From the NCBI GenBank assembly GCA_002311925.1, contig DCAK01000046.1:11284-39093 (forward strand): a DNA stretch of 27,810 nt, written 5' to 3'. The translations under genes and the position numbers were made by a program. Below are positions 23,832-27,810 of the stretch, in pieces. Source of the DNA: Planctomycetes bacterium UBA1135. GTDB taxonomy: Bacteria > Planctomycetota > UBA1135. The notes beneath the pieces were generated by a model. The model did no database searches. It was not told the DNA's origin and saw only the letters and a list, made by a program, of their open reading frames with translations. Each line of letters starts with the position of its first letter. The first letter of the stretch is position 1.

Positions 23832-25445
23832 GTGGCGGCACGCACATCCATGCTGGCGGCGATTCTCCTTTGCCTGGTCCAGGAGGGACCAAACCCCGTC
23901 CCGGACCCTGTGGTCCCGGGAAGAGGGAGCGCGAGCCTGGACATCCTGTCCTATTCCCTTTCCCTCTCCTTGGACCCGCCCCTTCCAAGGACCCGCGGGA
24001 AAGCTGAATTGGAAATCCGTTTCAGGGAGGCTTCGACTTCCGTGGCGCTGGACCTCAACACCGCCCTCGAAGTTTCCCGAGTTCTCGTGGACGGCGCAGC
24101 GGTCCGTTTCGCCCATCGAAAGGACAAGCTGGTCTTCCCGGTGGGCCGGCGCAAGAAGGGAGACATCCTCCGAGCGCAGGTGAGCTACGCAGGCGAACTT
24201 GCCCGCCCGCCCTGGCAGGGAGACCCCGTTGGGCTCATCCCCGACCCCCATTCCCTGGTGGCCATGCTCGAACCCGACGGCGCCATGAACTGGTTCCCCT
24301 GCAACGACCATCCGTTCGACAAGGCCACCTTCAAGGTCGCCGTGGAAGTTCCCCTCGGCCACTTGGCCGCTTCCGTTGGCAGGCTGGAGTCGATTCATCT
24401 CCTTTATTCCGGCCGCCTTCGCTTCACCTGGACCACGGACCTCCCCGTCGCCACCTACCTGGTCCCCCTGGGCGCCGGAATTCTTTCTCCCATCCTGAGG
24501 CCCGGAAGGGTTCCCGTCCTCGACCTCGTCGAACCCGGCGACCTGAAGGCCGCGCGCTGGTCCCTCCGGGAGGTCCCCGACATGATTCCGGTTTTCGAAG
24601 AATGGTTCGGACCCTACCCCTTTGAAAAATACGGTCATGTCCTCTCCAGGGCCGTGAGCGGCGGCATGGAGGACCAGACCCTGTCCATCCTGGAAAGGAA
24701 TTGGGCCCTGGCCGGCGACCCCGACCTGCTTTCCCACGAACTGGCCCACCAGTGGTTCGGAGATTGGGTCAGCCCCGTCCGCTGGGAAGATTTGTGGATC
24801 AACGAAGGCTGGGCCACCTACGGCGAATTGATCTGGCGGCGCCACGACGCGCCTGGCAGCGAACGGGAACTCCTCAAGACGTGGAGACGGAGCGTGCTGC
24901 GTCTCGCCCGAAGGGATTCCCCTCACACCCTCGACACTCCGAACGTCGACGCCATGTTCGACGTCGACCTGGTCTACAACAAGGGAGGCATGGTGGTGCA
25001 CCTCCTCGAAGGTTGGATGGGAAGGGAAGCCTTCCTCAAGGGAATCGCCCGTTTCATGACCGCCCATGCCGGCGGGAATGCCAATACCGAGGCCTTTCAG
25101 GAGGCCATGGAGCAGGGAGGAGACATGGATTTGAAACCCTTCTTCGACGCCTGGGTCCGCTCCAATCGGGTCCCTCAAATCAGCCTGTCCTGGAAAACTC
25201 GCCGTGCCGGAAAGGGTTGGACCACCGTTGTCTCCCTGGAACAGGTTCAAGCGGGACCTTGGATTCCCATCGCCACCGACCTTGGATTCTCCCCTGGAGA
25301 AACCGGGCCCGTCCGCGCGCGCAAACCCGTCCGCTTCGAGGCGGGCAAGGCCAAGGTCAGCTTCAACAGCGATTGGAAACCCAAGAAAGTGGTTCTTGAC
25401 CCGGGGAAACTCCTTCCCGTCCTCTCCCCCAACAACCGCCGATGA
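23832..25445 (+). CDS. Secreted M1-family zinc metallopeptidase (short form)
   Basis: Gluzincin aminopeptidase of 537 residues from GTG 23832, or 531 from ATG 23850 (MLAAILLCLVQEG), which gives the better signal peptide. The N-terminal beta domain (~40-200) precedes GGMEDQT (the substrate GxMEN equivalent, residue ~278). The zinc motif is HELAHQW (H302, E303, H306) followed 19 residues after H306 by WINEGWATY with Glu325, a full HExxH-x18-E. Catalytic Tyr lies in LVYNKGG. The long C-terminal domain of large M1 enzymes is absent, leaving a short beta segment (~440-537). It probably cleaves peptides outside the cytoplasm. A TAAACT box at 23826 could be its -10. ATGA overlap couples it to the next gene. 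Confidence 0.9.
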   Translation: MAARTSMLAAILLCLVQEGPNPVPDPVVPGRGSASLDILSYSLSLSLDPPLPRTRGKAELEIRFREASTSVALDLNTALEVSRVLVDGAAVRFAHRKDKLVFPVGRRKKGDILRAQVSYAGELARPPWQGDPVGLIPDPHSLVAMLEPDGAMNWFPCNDHPFDKATFKVAVEVPLGHLAASVGRLESIHLLYSGRLRFTWTTDLPVATYLVPLGAGILSPILRPGRVPVLDLVEPGDLKAARWSLREVPDMIPVFEEWFGPYPFEKYGHVLSRAVSGGMEDQTLSILERNWALAGDPDLLSHELAHQWFGDWVSPVRWEDLWINEGWATYGELIWRRHDAPGSERELLKTWRRSVLRLARRDSPHTLDTPNVDAMFDVDLVYNKGGMVVHLLEGWMGREAFLKGIARFMTAHAGGNANTEAFQEAMEQGGDMDLKPFFDAWVRSNRVPQISLSWKTRRAGKGWTTVVSLEQVQAGPWIPIATDLGFSPGETGPVRARKPVRFEAGKAKVSFNSDWKPKKVVLDPGKLLPVLSPNNRR

Positions 25446-27379
25446 AACCCTTGGATTCCCCAAGTCGGCTGGTCCGGGCTCTCCCCGCCCTCGCCGCAAT
25501 CCTGGTTTTCGTCCAGGTTCTCGGGGCTGAATTCGTCTATGACGATCTCGTCCTCCTCCGCGACAACCCCTTTCTGCGCAACTGGTCCGCCCTCTGGCAG
25601 GGATTCGACCAACCCTTCTGGCGCATGGTCGGAGACGACCGCATCCACTCGGGTTTCTTTCGTCCCCTTGCCACCGCCTCCTTCACCCTCCTTTGGAAAG
25701 TCGGCGGGGGCGCCCCCTGGGTATTCCACGGCGCTTCCCTGCTTCTCCATGCCCTCGCGTCCTCGATGGTGGCCGGCCTCGGGCTCGCCCTGGGTTTCCG
25801 AACCCGCGTGGCCATCTTCGCGGGAGTCCTCTTTGCGGTTCACGGTGCTCACGCTGAGCCCGTCGCCTGGGCATCCTCTCTTCCCGATCTCCTCGCCACC
25901 GTCTTTTGCCTGGCCTCCCTCCTTTCCTGGCTGAGGGAAAGGAGTTGGATGACCGCCGCATGGCTGTTGGCGGCCCTGCTCACCAAGGAATCCTCCATCG
26001 GGATCCTTCTCCTCCTGGTCGCCCACTCTCTCTTTCAGTCGATTGACCGGAGAAAAAACCTCGCTCCCCTCCTTCTCGTCGCAGCGGTGGTCTGGCTCCT
26101 TCGCGTCCGCGCCTGGGGGGGGGATTGGACCGCCGGATTCGGCATCGAAACCACCCGGTCTTTCCTCGAACCCCTTCAGCAGGCCGGGCTCTCCCTTCAT
26201 CTCATCCTTCAATACTTGGGATTTCTTGCCTTCCCCTGGCCCCACGTTCCCTTCCAACCCCTGCGCCTGGATTTCGGTCCCGGAGAGTTCGCCTGGTGGA
26301 CGGGCGCCCTTCTCAGCCTTGGGATCCTGATCGGTGCCGCCCTTCTTTGGCTGAAGAAGAGGGAACAACGCACCCTCGCCGTCCCCCTTGGCGTCCTCTT
26401 CGCCTGCCTGATTCCTGTCCTCAACACCTCCAGCCTGGGCCAATTCCCCTTTGAGGAACGCTTCCTCTATCTCCCCAGCGTCGGATTCGCCCTCCTGGTC
26501 TCGCCGGTTTTCTTCCGGCTTCCCTCCTCCTTGCGGTTCCCTCTTTCAGGGGCGGCCCTTCTCCTTCTCACCCTTTCCTCGGTGACGGGGGCCGGCAAGT
26601 GGAAGAAAGAGGAAACCCTTTATTCCTGGGCCATCGAAGCTTCTCCGAACACCATGACCCCCCGCCTGGAATACGGCCGCCTGCTTCTGGACCGCGCCCA
26701 GGGGATGCCGGAGGGGAATCCCGAACGGCTTGAGATTGCGGAAAGAGCATTGAGGGTCTACGAAGCAAGCCTCGAAATCGACCCCGACAAGTGGTTCGTC
26801 ACCGCTCTCGACCGCGAACGGGGAAATGTGGGCCTGGGAAACTCGCTCCTGGTGGGGGGGGATTTGCAAACCGCGGAGCTGGTCTACCGAAAAATTCTCC
26901 AGGACCCCGACGGAGGCGGATACCCCTTCTCCGCCGAAGCTCATCAGGGACTCGGGGTCGTCCTGGCCGCCCGAGGGGAGGCCCTCGGAAAACGGGCGCG
27001 GAAGGAAAACGACCCCTCACTGCAGACCCGGGCAGAAGCCCATTGGGAAGAGGCCCTGGTCCATTATTCGCGAGCCGTGGACCTGCAACCCCTTCTCCAG
27101 GGCGCTCGGTACGGGTTGGGAGGCACCCTGGCCTTCCTGCGGCGTTACGAGGAGGCCCTCCCCCATCTCGACCATGCCTTCGAAGCCGACCCCGCCAACT
27201 TTGAATTCGCTCGAGGGTTGGCGGAAGTCCAAGTCGAGCTGGGAAAACTTCATTCCGCCGCCCGCACCCTCGAATCCCACCTGTCCCTGGTTCCTTCGAC
27301 ACCCTATCGAGCCCATTTGGAATCCACGGTGGCGGATATTCGCCGGAGGATGCGCTCCATCCAGGAGGGGTCCCCATGA
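25442..27379 (+). CDS. TMTC-like polytopic GT-C/TPR membrane protein
   Basis: A 645-residue membrane protein. The N-terminal part (~12-400) has about ten hydrophobic helices and the GT-C type acidic motif EFVYDDLVLLRDNPF near residue 28 (Asp-Asp), followed by GFFRPLATASFTLLW and FHGASLLLHALA, which resemble TMTC-type O-mannosyltransferases. The C-terminal part (~410-640) carries TPR-like helical repeats (LEIAERALRVYEASLEIDP, AEAHWEEALVHYSRAVDL, LPHLDHAFEADPANF). This pairing is common in planctomycete-type and acidobacterial genomes, but the sugar donor and acceptor are unknown. Overlap of its ATG with the peptidase stop (ATGA) and of its stop with the next ATG (ATGA) make one operon. Confidence 0.82.
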   Translation: MKPLDSPSRLVRALPALAAILVFVQVLGAEFVYDDLVLLRDNPFLRNWSALWQGFDQPFWRMVGDDRIHSGFFRPLATASFTLLWKVGGGAPWVFHGASLLLHALASSMVAGLGLALGFRTRVAIFAGVLFAVHGAHAEPVAWASSLPDLLATVFCLASLLSWLRERSWMTAAWLLAALLTKESSIGILLLLVAHSLFQSIDRRKNLAPLLLVAAVVWLLRVRAWGGDWTAGFGIETTRSFLEPLQQAGLSLHLILQYLGFLAFPWPHVPFQPLRLDFGPGEFAWWTGALLSLGILIGAALLWLKKREQRTLAVPLGVLFACLIPVLNTSSLGQFPFEERFLYLPSVGFALLVSPVFFRLPSSLRFPLSGAALLLLTLSSVTGAGKWKKEETLYSWAIEASPNTMTPRLEYGRLLLDRAQGMPEGNPERLEIAERALRVYEASLEIDPDKWFVTALDRERGNVGLGNSLLVGGDLQTAELVYRKILQDPDGGGYPFSAEAHQGLGVVLAARGEALGKRARKENDPSLQTRAEAHWEEALVHYSRAVDLQPLLQGARYGLGGTLAFLRRYEEALPHLDHAFEADPANFEFARGLAEVQVELGKLHSAARTLESHLSLVPSTPYRAHLESTVADIRRRMRSIQEGSP

Positions 27380-27810
27380 GCCCGGCCCCTTCCCTTAGAG
27401 AGGGGACCCTCCTGGTCTCCAACCCCACTCTCATGGACCCCAATTTCGACGCCACCGTGGTGCTCCTTTGCGCCTATTCGGAGGAGGGAGCCTTCGGGCT
27501 GGTCCTGAACCGCCCTCTGGAGGCTCCTCTCTCTGAAATCCTCCCCCCTCCCGTCCCCCCGGCTCTCGCCGAATTGAAAGCATCCTGGGGAGGCCCCGTG
27601 GGAACGGACCAGATGCACATCCTCCACAAGGGGGTTCCCGAGTCCGAGGAAACCGTTTCCCTCCCTGGCGGCTGGGTCCTGGGCGCCGATTTGCCTCAAG
27701 CCCAAAACCTGGCGGAGAAAGGCATCCCCCTGAGATTTTTCCTCGGGTACGCCGGCTGGGAAGGGGGGCAATTGGACACTGAAATGGAGGAAGATTCCTG
27801 GAAGCTTCTT
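27376..27810 (+). CDS. yqgE: YqgE/AlgH family protein (UPF0301), 3' end outside window
   Basis: The first 145 codons of a UPF0301 protein; the frame is open at the window end and the family is about 185 residues, so most of it is present. Family pattern: GTLLVSNPTLMDPNFDATVVLLCAYSEEGAFGLVLNRPL (read as LLVSNPTL, DPNFDATVVLLC and GAFGLVLNRPL, residues ~10-48), then WGGPVGTDQMHILHK and the FFLGYAGWEGGQLDTEM stretch (FLGYAGWEGGQL) near 127. Function in the family is poorly defined (AlgH in Pseudomonas affects alginate regulation). AGGAGGGG lies five bases before ATG 27376, and the ATG overlaps the preceding stop. Confidence 0.9.
   Translation, partial: MSPAPSLREGTLLVSNPTLMDPNFDATVVLLCAYSEEGAFGLVLNRPLEAPLSEILPPPVPPALAELKASWGGPVGTDQMHILHKGVPESEETVSLPGGWVLGADLPQAQNLAEKGIPLRFFLGYAGWEGGQLDTEMEEDSWKLL

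Noticed and set aside
23811..25499. Upstream extension of the ddl frame by 563 codons
   Set aside because: It is antisense to the M1 peptidase gene, whose zinc motifs are intact. Ddl homology begins at ATG 23810.

Overview
The window is 27.8 kb of dense, GC-rich bacterial chromosome with 28 protein genes. There is almost no non-coding DNA: the only gap over 100 bases is 22597-22739. No rRNA, tRNA, CRISPR array, transposase or phage gene is visible. TTG and GTG starts, 4-base ATGA/GTGA stop-start overlaps and weak or absent Shine-Dalgarno sequences are common. murD, ddl, lipoproteins, a secreted parvulin and a YqgE/AlgH homologue point to a didermic, peptidoglycan-making bacterium. The McsA-ClpC pair, the sulfatase-fold protein ending in a 'LGYIGG'-type tail and the gene style would suit Planctomycetota, Acidobacteriota or a related lineage. 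That placement is inference, not shown by a marker gene.

Layout. (1) 1-4562, plus: murD (start possibly upstream of the window), mcsA and clpC, with no ctsR or mcsB. (2) 4587-5936, minus: a MATE exporter, divergent from (3) 5971-9323, plus: a small lipoprotein, dprA and a secreted sulfatase-superfamily protein. (4) 9339-10363, minus: a membrane protein with a duplicated TM2-like motif, coupled to a 65-residue membrane protein. (5) 10418-12845, plus: an acyl-CoA thioesterase, then iscR-iscS-iscA under a palindrome-containing promoter. (6) 12842-13906, minus: a leucine-dehydrogenase-type enzyme. (7) 13974-22596, plus: a nine-gene, tightly overlapped operon with a HEAT-repeat lipoprotein, a class I aminotransferase, an envelope protein of unknown function, a parvulin-type PPIase, two tandem ABC-2 ATPase/permease pairs and an amidinotransferase-fold hydrolase. 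(8) 22740-23810, minus: ddl. (9) 23832-27810, plus: a short secreted M1 metallopeptidase, a TMTC-like GT-C/TPR membrane protein and a YqgE/AlgH protein cut by the window end.

How the genes work together. The isc genes form a small Fe-S assembly unit whose IscR keeps the three cluster cysteines at 92/98/104 but has Arg at 107 where E. coli has the ligand His. IscS matches E. coli numbering at Lys206 and Cys328, but no iscU scaffold gene is present. The nine-gene operon looks like an envelope/export unit combined with amino-acid nitrogen enzymes; its substrate cannot be read from the sequence.

The most unexplained DNA is 22600-22772. It is a 173-bp imperfect palindrome between two convergent genes with a perfect 16-bp inverted terminal repeat, extendable to 28 bp. 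Its right arm is translated as the C-terminus of Ddl, and it resembles a miniature inverted-repeat element.
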